Of a stretch of DNA of 64,000 nucleotides, positions 38,051-52,281 are shown one piece after another. The stretch comes from Centrapalus pauciflorus (taxonomy: Eukaryota > Streptophyta > Magnoliopsida > Asterales > Asteraceae). The stretch's first letter is position 1; each line of letters begins with the position of its first letter. The DNA lies in NCBI GenBank assembly GCA_020465985.1, contig JAANYP010000259.1, positions 124,001 through 188,000 of the forward strand, given 5' to 3'. Under the pieces are notes generated by a model that saw nothing but the letters and a program-made list of their open reading frames with translations, was not told where the DNA came from and searched no databases. Both the position numbers and the translations under genes were made by a program.

Positions 38051-39960
38051 ATTTTTGCTTGCATTAGTAATGTTTAATTCTGATGTCAATAGGTCTTTTG
38101 TGTCTACTGTTTTGTACAACGAATAGTCATGACACTGTTTAAGTTACTTGCTATAATTGACATAGAAACTACTAGTAACACTCTAGCCGAATTAGATTAC
38201 TTATATCGTAACTGCACTTTAGAAATTGAAGATGTAGTCTTCGATTTGGATCATACTCCGATAGCATTTAGTGAATGTAACATGATAAATGTAGAAGATG
38301 TCGACATTATGAATAAGAATGACAAATGTCAAAGAAGAACTGATGTTTGTTATAATTGTGGAAAAATGGGTCATTTTAGAAGAGTACTTTAAGATTCTAT
38401 ACGTAACCTCATTAAAGTTTTATGATTCTAAAGATAACATGAACATGAGTATTAGGAAAAGTTGTTACTATTATAAGTAAGATGATGATTGTGAATAAGA
38501 ATACGTTAATGTATGAATAGGCATTAGATGAATAAGCTAAAATGGATTTTGAAATTCTGAATTGGAAAAGATGTTTTGAATATCGTGAGAATATTTTGTA
38601 ATTGGAATCAAGGAACTTGTTTCAATATTGATATATATATACGAACATTATATGAGGAAACTAGTCTAGAAATTTTGGGGAAAGTATACGAGGGTATAAT
38701 AATACAAGACTGGTGTTCATATGATATGAGATTTGGAATATACAATGTGAAATATAAGTAAAATATGTATGTGAGTTGTAATCAATTAGAAAGGAAATAT
38801 GATGATACATGAGGATAGTATATTTATTGATATGGTAATTGATCAATAAGAAGGTTAAAGAGACTTTGGATAATAATGAAAATTTGCTTATACAGTAAAG
38901 AAAGGTCTAATACTACGATTCGGAATCTAAGGGAGATTCGGAGGTGGTCATGAGTTTTGTTTAAATTTTTGGTGTCGATTAATTCAATTGTAACTACTGC
39001 ATTGGTGCAATCAATGTTAGTGCTTTAGTCTAAGTTGTTGGTTGTAATAAGTGTTGAAATTGCTTAGTAACACATTAGCTAAAGTAAATCATGTGTATCA
39101 TGATTGTACTTTAGGGGTCGAAGAAGTAAGTTTATATTCTGGGGTTTTTCCCAATAACTTACTGTTCATATCGTCATGCATATAACAAAATATAAGTGAG
39201 ATGCGGCACAAACAATACGAGTAAAACTTGTCGGCAACCGATAGAAAATCAGAATGAATGGACTATTTTCATATTGGTATATATGACAATATAATGTATT
39301 TTGGATTTAGGTAAAAGCTGAAAAGATCAATGGATTAGATAGGAATTTCATATAACACTAGTTATCATGATAAAGTAAAGAAGGCGATGTTTAAAGTTTC
39401 GCACGCAAAGAAAAGTAGAAGTCCTACATGTTGGAAAGAAATCGAAGGAAACTCTGATGGTTATGTCCGTAATATCACAAAAAGATGTTACTATGGTGAT
39501 AGTAATAAACCGATCAGTTATAAGACAAATAATTGAGTATAGTTGAAAGTATCACCGATAAGGATTGAAACCGGATCTGTAAAAAGGGTACAAGTTGACA
39601 CCGGGATGTGTTGGCACAACTAGAATAATAGAAAAGTTAGGAATCAGTTGAGTCATTTGGAATTTTTCCTAAGGAAGTATTGAATTAACGCATGGTGTTT
39701 CATGTGGAAAGCTGTATGAAATCCTCACAACTGGTGATGAAAATTGGCTGATTATATCAAATTAGAATTCGAGAAAGGTTAGTATATGTTGAGAAACATG
39801 TATGTGTTTTGAAAACTAACATCAGAAATTAAGGATCAAAAAGATTAAACTAGGGTTAATACGTTGGAAGCATCACAAAGGAGTAAACCATGCTTGGGAG
39901 ATAAAAGCTGATATGTTGAATAAGTAAACGAATCTGTTCAAATACAAGTAACTTCGAGGA
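38051..39960 (+). pseudogene. Decayed protease-like remnants; no RT or integrase
   Basis: After the gag stop, a plus-one frame near 38078-38120 reads NSDVNRSFVST, which resembles the retroviral-type protease active-site region but has lost the catalytic DSG. Within 38129-38392, 'YRNCTLEIEDVVFDLDHTPI' resembles the downstream part of the same domain, followed by an incomplete cysteine knuckle (CYNCGKMGHFRRVL, last Cys missing). At about 39065-39160 a second stretch, 'LAKVNHVYHDCTLGVEEVSL', repeats the pattern, so the junction was probably duplicated. The rest is full of stops. Assignment is by motif likeness only. Confidence 0.55.
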
Positions 39961-39987
39961 CGAAGTTGAGCGTGGTGGAGCCCATGC
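39954..39987 (+). other. Candidate polypurine tract region
   Basis: GAGGACGAAGTTGAG and GGTGGAG lie directly before the 3' LTR. This is the expected place for plus-strand priming, though the purine run is short and interrupted. Confidence 0.4.
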
Positions 39988-42018
39988 TGTAACATCCTCA
40001 AAGTTATTTTATTGTAATTGGGCTAATTAAGTGGAAAATTTACAATTAAGTTGAATTTGAGTAATTATTATTTATTTGGGTTATTTAGAAGTTTGTTGTT
40101 AATTTAAGAAAATTTAAACTCGGAATTATTATTAAGGAGTATTATGAATGATAAAAGTTAATAATGATAAATTTAAGAATAAATCAGTATTTTATGGAAC
40201 CGGTTAAGTTGAGGGGTGAAATGTGCAAAAATGATGAAAGCTGAATAAAAGGGCTAAAAGCCATTCATTTTCATATTTCACACTCTCTCTCTACAATCTC
40301 TCTCTAGAAGTTCTCTCTACATCTCTCTAAGATATCTCACACACCGACCGTCAGATTTTCGAGAATTTTACGTCAACGGAAAGACCTCGTGGAGTACAAC
40401 AACAATCTACAAACGGATTTTTGATTTCATACGAATTGAGGTAAGAATCGACACTTTTAAGTTTGTTGTTTCGGTTTTGAAGAACTAGAATTTCGAATCT
40501 GTCATTTTATGTAAATTGAAGCTTGTTTTGCTTGAAATATTGCTGGAATGTGATAGTATATGCATAGTAGAATCGAATCTAGGTATCACACATGATATAT
40601 AAGTGATTTTAGGCCTTAGAATGATGGATTTAAGCTGAAATGATGAACAGACTCGAATATACCAAGAACAGAGTCGAAATGCAAGAACAAACTCGAGTTT
40701 GGTGCTAGATTAGAGTGTGTACCATTAGATTCTAAGGGGGGGTTCGAATCTATGCCTAGATTCGAAGTGAGGTTCGAATCTATGCCATAGGGTTCGAATC
40801 TATGCCATATGGTTCGAATCTAGTGATTAGATTCGAAGGTAAGCCCCTTAAATTCGAGTTTAATGCCTAAAATTGAGAAATCTACTCTCTAAACTCGTGT
40901 AATTTAAATGGAACTCATAAACAACACATAAAATGATAAGGGTTACTCAAAGGACAAGATGTAAACTTGAAATGGGTTTAAACTTAGTTGTAGTTCGAAT
41001 TTGGACATAGACCCGAAATAGGAAAAATGTTGCAAAACTTACGAAATTTGGTTTTATGATTTAAACGATTATTGATACGAAGTATTGTTGTAATTAATAT
41101 AACAGGTCCCTTGTGGTGTTGTTTAACCCACAGTGGGGTACTTGGTGGATCCGGTTGAAAGCCCGTGGAGAAATAAAAATTTGGTTAAAAATTTAATTAC
41201 GTACCCACTGTGAGTACCTTTGATTTTAGCATGTTTACATCTGCTTTATGTTTGCTAGGCCTGCTGAGGCATGTTGTTTCACTTTCGTTTGACACTCTAC
41301 TAACTTGCGTATATATAATGATGCACATTCACATTTGCTGCATGTCCTTTCTTTTGTTGTGCATCCTGTTGATGTCGATGGACCTGAGTGGTCGCATCTG
41401 TACTCTGATGTTACTGTGCTATATGAGCCAAGTGTTTGACACCTCTATGGCCAGGATAGACAGTATGACATCCCCGATGGTATGTTTGCCTCAGTTTGGT
41501 GGGTTTTTCTTAATGCCGAGTGTGTCAGCTCGAAGGGGCTGCGGGCTTAGGTTTGCGTACCTTGGGTGCGTGTGGAGTATACGGTATGTGTTACCGCGGT
41601 TACTCTGGGTGGCATCATAAAGATTTGTTGAATGCGTAAAATCATATGGTATTCACTAAGCAATCGCTTACCCTTTTAGTTGTTGAATTTTTGCAGGAAA
41701 AGGGAAGTCTACTGCTGGACCTTCTCGTTAGACCATTTGAGAAGATTTGGAAGAAATCTGTTACTTAATCGGTACTTATGTTGTGGAACAAATGTTATAA
41801 TATGTTTGGGATGATTATAATAATTGTATTTGGATATGTAGACTTAGATATGGTACCTTGTAGCACCATAGGGTGTTTGACACTTTTTGCACTACTTTTA
41901 TTTCATGTTTTTAATGCTTCCGCACTAAAATCTAGGTTATCAGATCATTATGTATTGTATGATGGTGATTAAATCCTGGGAGTTTGTAATTGGTGGTTGT
42001 TGTGGCAAGGGTGTCACA
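39988..42018 (+). repeat. 3' LTR
   Basis: Same length as the 5' LTR and about 99% identical. The GGTTCGAATC repeats are at 40741-40830 and the shared 136-codon frame at 41210-41620. The two amino-acid changes I see in that frame between LTRs (E/V, S/G) give no sign of protein selection. Confidence 0.95.
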
Positions 42019-42227
42019 TAATCAGTCAAACATGTCAAATATACACTTTAGAATAGATAAAATAGTTTAAATACATAAACAATAAGGAAAAAAAAAGTTT
42101 AAAGACTTCGTCGTAAAAATAAAAAAAGGTTGATGAAAATTTTTCAATATTAACCTTAAATTTTACATTGAAAAGCTTTAACTTCTTATGATTTGTATTT
42201 CATAAAAATAGAGCCATGACTACGTTT

Positions 42228-42577
42228 GACAAAGAATTTTTGGGAGCTTCAAATTTTGATTTTTGGAAGCTCAAGTTCAAAAGCTCTGTTTGGTTGATAG
42301 AAACCTAGACTTTTGATTCGGATTTGAAAGCTTTCAAAAGCTCTTCCACGAGAAGTTACTTGTAGTTGCTTTCAAAATGAGCTTGAGTTTTCTGTCCAAC
42401 AAAATTACTCTTTTACACTCCAATAATTATAAACTACACCTTTTAATTAATATCAATGTCTTTTGATGTCATTTAATACTAATAGCTATAGCTACTTTTA
42501 CCAAACACATTTATAAAAACAAAAGGATATAGCTACTAAAAGTTCCGGCTAGTCGTGCCAAACATACCTTATATAGA
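42228..42577. mobile_element. Small TIR element of the CCAAACATACCTTA family
   Basis: Left end near CGTTTGACAAAG, right end GTGCCAAACATACCTTA. Interior AGCTTTTGA/AAAGCTC words and 'ACACCTTTTAATTAATATCA' are shared with 26384-27111 and 855-1080. TSD not resolved. Confidence 0.5.
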
Positions 42578-42598
42578 TTTCATGATCAAAGTTGAAAC

Positions 42599-43603
42599 TA
42601 GGCATGTGCATGGTTCAGTTTGGTTGGTTTGAATGAAATATCTCGGCCAAACTATTATCTTTGGTTTGACATTTTTTTCAAACCAAACCGACCAATTTGT
42701 TTTTGCAAACCAAGCCGGCCAAACTAACAAAACCAGTTTGGTTCGGTCGGTTTCACAGGACTGGAACATTTCTTTATGTTTTGCTTCCTCTAACAATATA
42801 TTTAAAAATCAATAACTTACATATAACTAAGAACATAATTTATAACGAGAAATGAATAGTTATAATATATTTTATTATAAAATCAAGGGTTAATATTGAA
42901 AAAACACAATCAACTTTTCTTATTTTCTCAATGAATAAATACTTAAACTCTCTTTTCAATTGTTTAAATCCCTAAATTATATATGTCTTATTCAAATTTA
43001 TATATATTTGACCGGCTATTGGATTTGTCTGTAAAATACAACTGATAAAACAAAAGGTTTAAAGACTTAATCGTTATATTATAATATGGAAAAATGATGA
43101 GTTTTTTCCAACATTAATCAAGTGAAAGAACTAATGTTACTTGTTTGGTAAACTGTCAAACAAGTCAAATATACATTTTTGAATAACACAAAAATAGTTT
43201 AAGTACTTAAGCAATAAGAAAAAAAGTTTAGGGCACAAAAATAAAAAAAGTTGATGAAAATTTTTCAATATTAACCCTAAAATAAATGATAAGTATCTTT
43301 GTTTTCTTATAGTCAAATATTCTAAGTTGAAAGAAAAAAATGTTCATTCAAACAACTAAGATTATAACTATTTATTGATAATCATCTTAAGTGAATATAT
43401 TGATATAAAGTTATGTTTTATATATACGGTTCTGTTTGGTTTACTTGGCATGTTTCACTTCCTTAACCACAAACCAAACCAAATTCTCGATTTATAAATT
43501 TACCAAACCTACCGGCCATTTATAAGTATTCAACTAACAAATCCGGCCAAATTAATTTGGTTCGGCCGATTTTGTCGGTTTTAACCGAACCATACACATC
43601 CAA
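42599..43603. mobile_element. hAT-type non-autonomous element, TSD GTTGAAAC
   Basis: 1005 bp from TAGGCATGTGC to CACATCCAA with a perfect 8-bp TSD, GTTGAAAC, at 42591-42598 and 43604-43611. Both ends carry CGGCCAAA/GGTTCGGTCGG motifs in opposite orientation. No transposase frame. Confidence 0.9.
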
Positions 43604-45797
<2,194 letters not shown>

Positions 45798-45801
<4 letters not shown>

Positions 45802-46680
45802 TGGGAGCATTGCAGAACCTTAATTTAGTGTAGAACCATAGAACCAATCTAAACCATTGGATTATAATATAACAATAGGGATAAGATGGTAATTATGCAA
45901 TTAACATTGAATTAATAGTAGCCTACCAAGTTTGACTGCACATTTTGACTATTTTTGACTCTTTTAATATCGAACGGACATGCAGTGTTGCATATATGAT
46001 ATATTGTATCACTTCGACGTTGAATGTGTGATATAAACTGTAATTCGACATTGAATGATCTCTATATAATATATTGAATGGACGTCTAGGTAAAAAAATT
46101 TTTTTACGAAAAATAAACACGTAAAATTTTTTCGAAAAAAATATATCATTACTGTTCTCATTAAATCAACCAACTTTTGAATACTAATTTTGACCATTAT
46201 TTTGGTTCTGTTAATTTTGAATGTTCATGCAGTGTTGCATCGCCGTTCAATATACGATATCAATTGTTCATTCGACATTGAATGATATCGGTCATACTAC
46301 ATTGCATCGTGGTCTGGGTAATTTTTTTTACGAAAAATGAACACGTAAATTATTTTCGAAAAAAATATATCATGACCGGTCTCGTTTTAAACAGTATAGA
46401 ATTCTCGTTTTTATGGTATAATTTTTTTGATTTAACAATTAATCATATTAATGTTATTTTAATTTAAAGAAAAAAGATATTTATTTTACTAATGTCAATC
46501 TTTTTGCTATTTCCAATCTATTCCCTTTTTACGAACGAATTAAAAAATCACTAATGTCAATCTTTTTTTCACTACTTCCAAACTTTATGGTTTTAATCAA
46601 GACCATTAAATTAATCTAATCTATGGACAATATTGGTTCTACGGTTCTACACTAAATTTAGGTTCTGCAATGATCCCATC
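45798..46680. mobile_element. (TA)n-bounded MITE D
   Basis: Lies between (TA)n at 45712-45797 and 46681-46792. Left end GGGTTGGGAGCATTGCAGAA; right end reverse complemented GATGGGATCATTGCAGAACC, then both continue 'TTTAGTGTAGAACC'. Two related blocks with ATGCAGTGTTGCAT lie inside. Confidence 0.88.
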
Positions 46681-46790
<110 letters not shown>

Positions 46791-46792
46791 TA

Positions 46793-47224
46793 GGGTCGAG
46801 ATCCATGGAAAACTATATTAGACTGGAAAACTGGAAAACCATATCAAATGCACATGTTCATTATGATAAAATGTTAAATTTCATGTAAAATTATAATATA
46901 CATATGTTCAAAATTGCATTATGATTAACTAATTCATATCATCTACATGTTCGTTAAGACAAAATGTTTAATTTCATGCAAAAATGCGTAATATACACAT
47001 GTTCGTGCATATTGCACATTTGAACATGTGTATATTGTTATTTGCATGAAATGGGATATTTTATCCTAATGAACATGTAAATTATGTGAACTAGTCAATG
47101 ATAATGCACATTTGAACATATATTGTAGTTGTGCATAAATTTAACATTTTACCGTAATGAACATGTGCATTTAATATGGTTTTCCAGTTTTCCAGTCAAA
47201 GATGGTTTTCCATAGATCTTGAAC
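46793..47224. mobile_element. (TA)n-bounded MITE E
   Basis: Lies between (TA)n at 46681-46792 and (TA)n(AC)n at 47225-47265. Left end GGGTCGAGATCCATGGAAAA; right end reverse complemented GTTCAAGATCTATGGAAAAC. Both go on to 'GACTGGAAAACTGGAAAACC' and 'GCACATGTTCAT'. Related to F at 51760-52210. Confidence 0.88.
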
Positions 47225-47264
<40 letters not shown>

Positions 47265-47289
47265 TAATATATATATCGTGTGTGTTTAG

Positions 47290-48380
47290 TCATAAAATAT
47301 AATATATACATACAATTATCATATCTTCTAAACCAGTGAAATCATGCTATGTGACTAACCATGACTGGTTGGTGAGTTCATTTATTTAAACTTTTCATAA
47401 CACACATTTATCTTTATGTTATATTTTATTTAACTCTTCTATTTAATAAACTTTTGTTTAGTCCTCTTTTAACATTTATTAATACAATATTTTCTTACAT
47501 ACTTTTAAAATTATGATTTAATCATATATATGTTTAGAGTTATCTTTTAAAACTATTATGTTATGTTTAATTATATCAAAAAGACCAACGAAAAATTGCA
47601 AGTTGGCCAACCATGATAGGTTGGTGTTTTTTTTAATTTAAATTTTTCATAATATACCCTTATCTTTGTGTTATCTTTTATTTAACCTCTTTATTTTAAT
47701 AAATTTTTATTTAGTCCTCTTTTAACAATTATTATTACAATATTTTTTTATACACTTACAATTATGATTTTTAATCATATATATGTTTGAAATTGTCTTT
47801 CTGAAACTATTATGTTATGTTTAATTGTATGAAAACCACTATTATTCAAATGCACAAAACAAGATTCTAATGAAATTGATTTATAATTAAAGTATATTGA
47901 TTAATATTTAGATTTTGTATTAAATATGATTATGTTTAATATTGAACATTACTATTATACGATAGCATGCCCTAATCGGTGTGTTAGATATATTACCATT
48001 ATAACTTTATTTGATTTGATCGTAAAACCAACAAATTAAATTGGTGATTAAACCTAATCAATGTCACAATTTCAAAATATGGTTATGAATATTTAATTTT
48101 TTAATTCCGATTCCGATCCGATTTAATAAGACATAGTTTGTAATTTGACATTGCAAAATCTAAAAAAACCAATGATATGAACCAACTAACAATATCATTT
48201 GACTTGCTTCTTGGATATATTTCACTATATTAGCTTTTCAATTTCACTCTTTGATCCTGGTTCAACTGGGTTTCGTTATTTGAATTGTTTGAAAAAATAT
48301 TTATTCATATGTTTTTTATATTTATTTCTGTAATTAATATTTTAGACCCTGCAGCAACGCGCGGATCTTCAATAACTAGT
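47290..48380 (+). mobile_element. Helitron-like element, family 2, copy b
   Basis: The 3' end reads CCTGCAGCAACGCGCGG, then TCTTCAATAA and CTAGT, followed by T. The body is the reverse complement of the sequence at 24289-25800, and two similar subunits occur in it (about 47390-47570 and 47640-47830). The 5' end is approximate. Confidence 0.62.
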
Positions 48381-49808
48381 TATATCTAATATGTAAACTA
48401 GTATATGTTGCTAAAAATTGTTGTCACGTTTAGTATAATCCCAGATTCGTATTTGAAAATTTGTTGTCACGTTTTGTAAACTAATAATTTAAATAATAGA
48501 CGTAGAAATATGTTAGCTAAAAATTTAACATTTGGTTTAGATCTGTTGTTTGCTATCACAATTATCAAATAATTATTTTTTAAAGTATTTGTATTTTAAC
48601 TTGTGAAAATACCAAATTATTAATTATTAACCAAATAAGCTACATATTTTTTTATCTTTTGAAAAAGTATGTTAGAATTGTTTCTAAACGCAAATAATCA
48701 ATTATTAAGCTAATGAATCTAAACACTTAAAATACATTATTTGCTTACTATAAGTCTATAACGTAATAGTCTAATAATCGCTTTTAATAATCAAAGTCAA
48801 ACACACCTTAAAATGGTTGTACGTTCAAGTATCACTTCAAATAACAATGTTGATCGTATATGATAAATATATAGTAGCATACGAAGTCTTAAAAGAAACA
48901 AATCAGTGTAACCCATAAACTATACACAACAAAACACAATATGATCCCACTTACTAAGTTTTATTATATATTTCAGTATACATTTTTAAAAAATCAAAGA
49001 GATAACCTACCATTTGGGGTCTTCACGACCGATCTCACATCAATACAGATTTAGGCTTCGTTTGTTGAAATTAAGACACTTTTAAATAGGTCTGGATTCT
49101 AAATTTCAGATGTAAAGTTACTTTAGATCGTTTGCATTCAGAGTTAAAACTTATGCACATCTAAACTTTCCTCTTAATTTTAAGAGCAAAAGAGTAATCT
49201 AAAGTCAAATTAATAGCTTTTTAATTTTAGATCTTAATGTCAACTCTTAGTTTTGAACGTGGTTATCAGACTTTAAACGTTTAAACTTTTAAAAAATAAA
49301 CAATACATTATTATTCTTTATAAATGATTAGTACTTAAGAAATTTATAATCTATAAATAGATTATAATTAAAAAGAATAATTAAAATATGGGGTTGTTAA
49401 AGAAAAAAATATCTTATTTTCTATGTAGCGATCAATAAATGGGATTAATACATAAATAGCTAATGAAACTTATTAATACATAAATGACTACTTCATGCTA
49501 ATAAGTAATAACAAATTATTACTCTTTAAACGACTAAATAAAAATATAAAATGATATAAAAACAAGGATTAATTATAAAAAAAGTAATTAATCATATATA
49601 TAAATATTTTATTTAAAGTAACCAAATTTGTTTGTAAAAAAAAAAGATTAAATATTTATTTTTTATCATTTAAGGTAATCAAGTATATTCACAATAGAAA
49701 AACCGATCAATCTTTTATTTTTTTAATCATTTTAGGTAACTGACTTTAGACATTTTTTATCGTTTAAAGTAACTGCACATTTATTTTTTAATCATTTAAG
49801 GTAACTCA
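48381..49808. other. AT-rich intergenic DNA with a MITE
   Basis: No gene. About 49046-49315 matches the family at 11276-11795 (GGCTTCGTTTGTTGAAATTA, TCTAAATTTCAGATG, inverse end TTTTAAAAAATAAACAA). About 49380-49800 is AT-rich with repeated 'TTTAAGGTAACTG' words. Confidence 0.5.
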
Positions 49809-50516
49809 TAGGACTGTAAACAAATCGAAAGTTCGGCGAACCGTTCGGCGGATTGTTTAATTAAATGAACAGAGACTTTGTTTGTTCATTTATGTTCGTC
49901 AACATTTGGTTACGTTCGTTCATTTATGTTTGTTCGTTTATGTTTGTTCGTTCGGTTATTTATAATAACTTTTAACAAATATATTATATTTAATTTAAAT
50001 ATATTACATTATATATTTAAATAATACATTCATCAATAATATAAATCTAAACATAATACTTCAAACTCTAATACCGATATGATTAATAACATTGAATGAG
50101 TATAAAAAACATTCAAATGCTTAACTGTTGTTAAGTTAGTATTGAAATTGAGTTTTTTGTTTCTTAATACATTAATTTACTATAATCGTGGTAGTTTGAA
50201 ATCATTTATAAATCTTATGATTGTACAAACGTAATTAAAATTTATGAATCGTGTGTCGTGGGTTTTGTTTTTATTCTACAAGTTTGCTTGTTTATATTCA
50301 ATTGTATTTGTTTGTGGTCATTCGTTTATGTTTGATTATCTGTTATAAATGAACGAACATAAACGAACACCAACAAAGACATAATTTTAATGAACAAACA
50401 AGAACAGAGAATCTTCGGTTCGTTATGTTCGTGTTTGTTTATTTGTTTGGCTAAAGTTAAACGAACGAACAAGAAAATACTCTCACCCGTGTTCATTCGT
50501 TTCGGTTACAACCCTA
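49809..50516. mobile_element. hAT-like element with decayed TSD
   Basis: TAGGACTGTAAAC to ACAACCCTA. The flanks GTAACTCA and GTAACCAA agree at six of eight positions. Ends are rich in GTTCGTT/AACGAAC words, as in 32465-33286. Confidence 0.65.
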
Positions 50517-51323
50517 GTAACCAATTTATGTTGCAATATCATTGTAGTTAATTATACCCATACGGTCAAAATTGCTTAAATAAAAGTCGCATTTATAAAA
50601 TGATAGAGCTCATTCCATCATACTTCAATGATTTTATCCAATAAGTCCCTTAACTTTTCTTTAATTGAGTGACCTTTAGTTAATAGATATGTGTCCAGAG
50701 TTGATCTTTGGACTTTACCATAGGTTCAATGTCTGCAACTACTAGACTACTATCACATTAACCTATCTGTATAGTATAGAAACATATCATATAAAAATAT
50801 AACGTACTTTTATCACTTTAACATTTAACCCTAACAATTTATTTGTATTATTCTAAATAATATCAAACAATTTATCTTTCTAGAGACCTAAATTCCAAAA
50901 TAAAAACTGTAATAATAAAATGATTAAAAGAAGCTATGTTCTCTTGTGTTTTATCCTAAGTTTGTGCTCAACAAAAAATTTGTTAAAATAAGATATTGTT
51001 ACATAAAGTAACACAAAAGTGAAAGCAAAAGATAATGAAAGCAAATCTTTTTGAACAATTTTAAACCATTAAAATCATAAAGGCAATAGAAGTTATTAAT
51101 GAAATTATGGCAAATTTCAATCAACTTTTGGCTGTTGAATAGTTTGTCTGTCTATTTAGGTTAAAACGCGTCTATTAAATACCTTTTAATAAATTATAGG
51201 CAAATAATAATAAATTTTTATGAGAATTTTGTAGTAATTTTCAGTACATTGAGAATTTTGTAATTGTATACTATATTTTCAATTATGTTAAAGAACTATA
51301 ACAATGAAGCTTAAAATATAAGG
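50517..51323. other. AT-rich intergenic DNA
   Basis: No gene, element end or repeat recognised. Confidence 0.5.
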
Positions 51324-51660
<337 letters not shown>

Positions 51661-51709
51661 ATGTTAAGATCCATGGAGTACCATATTAAACTCGGAAATC
51701 GGATAAGGT

Positions 51710-51758
<49 letters not shown>
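51661..51758. repeat. Duplicated left end of MITE F plus (TA)n
   Basis: 51661-51710 repeats the first 35-40 bp of element F (AAGATCCATGGAGTACCATA), then passes into (TA)n, after which the complete F begins. It is a partial tandem copy or an aborted insertion. Confidence 0.75.
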
Positions 51759-51759
<1 letters not shown>

Positions 51760-51761
<2 letters not shown>

Positions 51762-52206
51762 GTTAAGATCCATGGAGTACCATATTAAACTGGGAAACCG
51801 GAGTATCATATTGATGAACATGTTCATTACGATAAAATGTTAAATTTAATGCAAATATATAATATTCATATGTTCAAAATTGCATTTTGATTAACTTGTT
51901 CACATTATTTTTATATTCATTATGTTAAAAGCGTTTAAACTTTAAACTTTTAATTTCATGCAAAAGTGCAATATGCACATGTTCATACATATTACACCTT
52001 TGAATATGTGCATGTTGCTATTTTGCATGAAATAGAACATTTTTATATAATAAGCATTAAAATGATGTGAAGTAGTAAATAATAATGTATATTTGAACAT
52101 GTGTATATAACAATTTTGCATTAAATTTAACAATTTATCGTATTGAACACGTCCATTTAATATGGTACTCCGGTACCCCAGTCTAATATGGTACCCCATT
52201 GATCTT

Positions 52207-52210
<4 letters not shown>
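51760..52210. mobile_element. (TA)n-bounded MITE F
   Basis: Left AAGATCCATGGAGTACCATA and right end reverse complemented AAGATCAATGGGGTACCATA. Pairing continues through 'ACTGGG', 'GTACCGGAGTA' and 'GTTCATTACGATAAA' for about 85 bp. Bounded by (TA)n at 51711-51758 and 52211-52265. Same family as E. Confidence 0.87.
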
Positions 52211-52266
<56 letters not shown>

Positions 52267-52281
52267 GAGAGAGAGAGAGAG
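52211..52281. repeat. (TA)n(GA)n microsatellite
   Basis: TA units to 52265, then GA units to 52281. Confidence 0.95.

Larger units (their letters stand above)
34548..42018 (+). mobile_element. Complete gag-only LTR retrotransposon (TR-GAG type, Ty3/gypsy-like)
   Basis: 7471 bp: two LTRs of exactly 2031 bp, a 3409-bp interior and a perfect 5-bp TSD, TAATC (34543-34547 and 42019-42023). It has TG...CA LTR ends, an initiator-Met primer site, an intact gag and a G-rich stretch before the 3' LTR. There is no recognisable reverse transcriptase, RNase H or integrase; after gag only decayed protease-like pieces remain. A full Ty3/gypsy interior would normally be 1.5 to 2 times longer. The element must rely on enzymes from a relative. 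By eye the LTRs differ at about 22 positions (about 1.1%), so it inserted recently. Confidence 0.93.

Noticed and set aside
38129..38392. 87-residue frame with a zinc-knuckle-like end as an intact gene
   Set aside because: The last ligand Cys is missing, and the frame joins protease-like and knuckle-like pieces of a decayed pol region.
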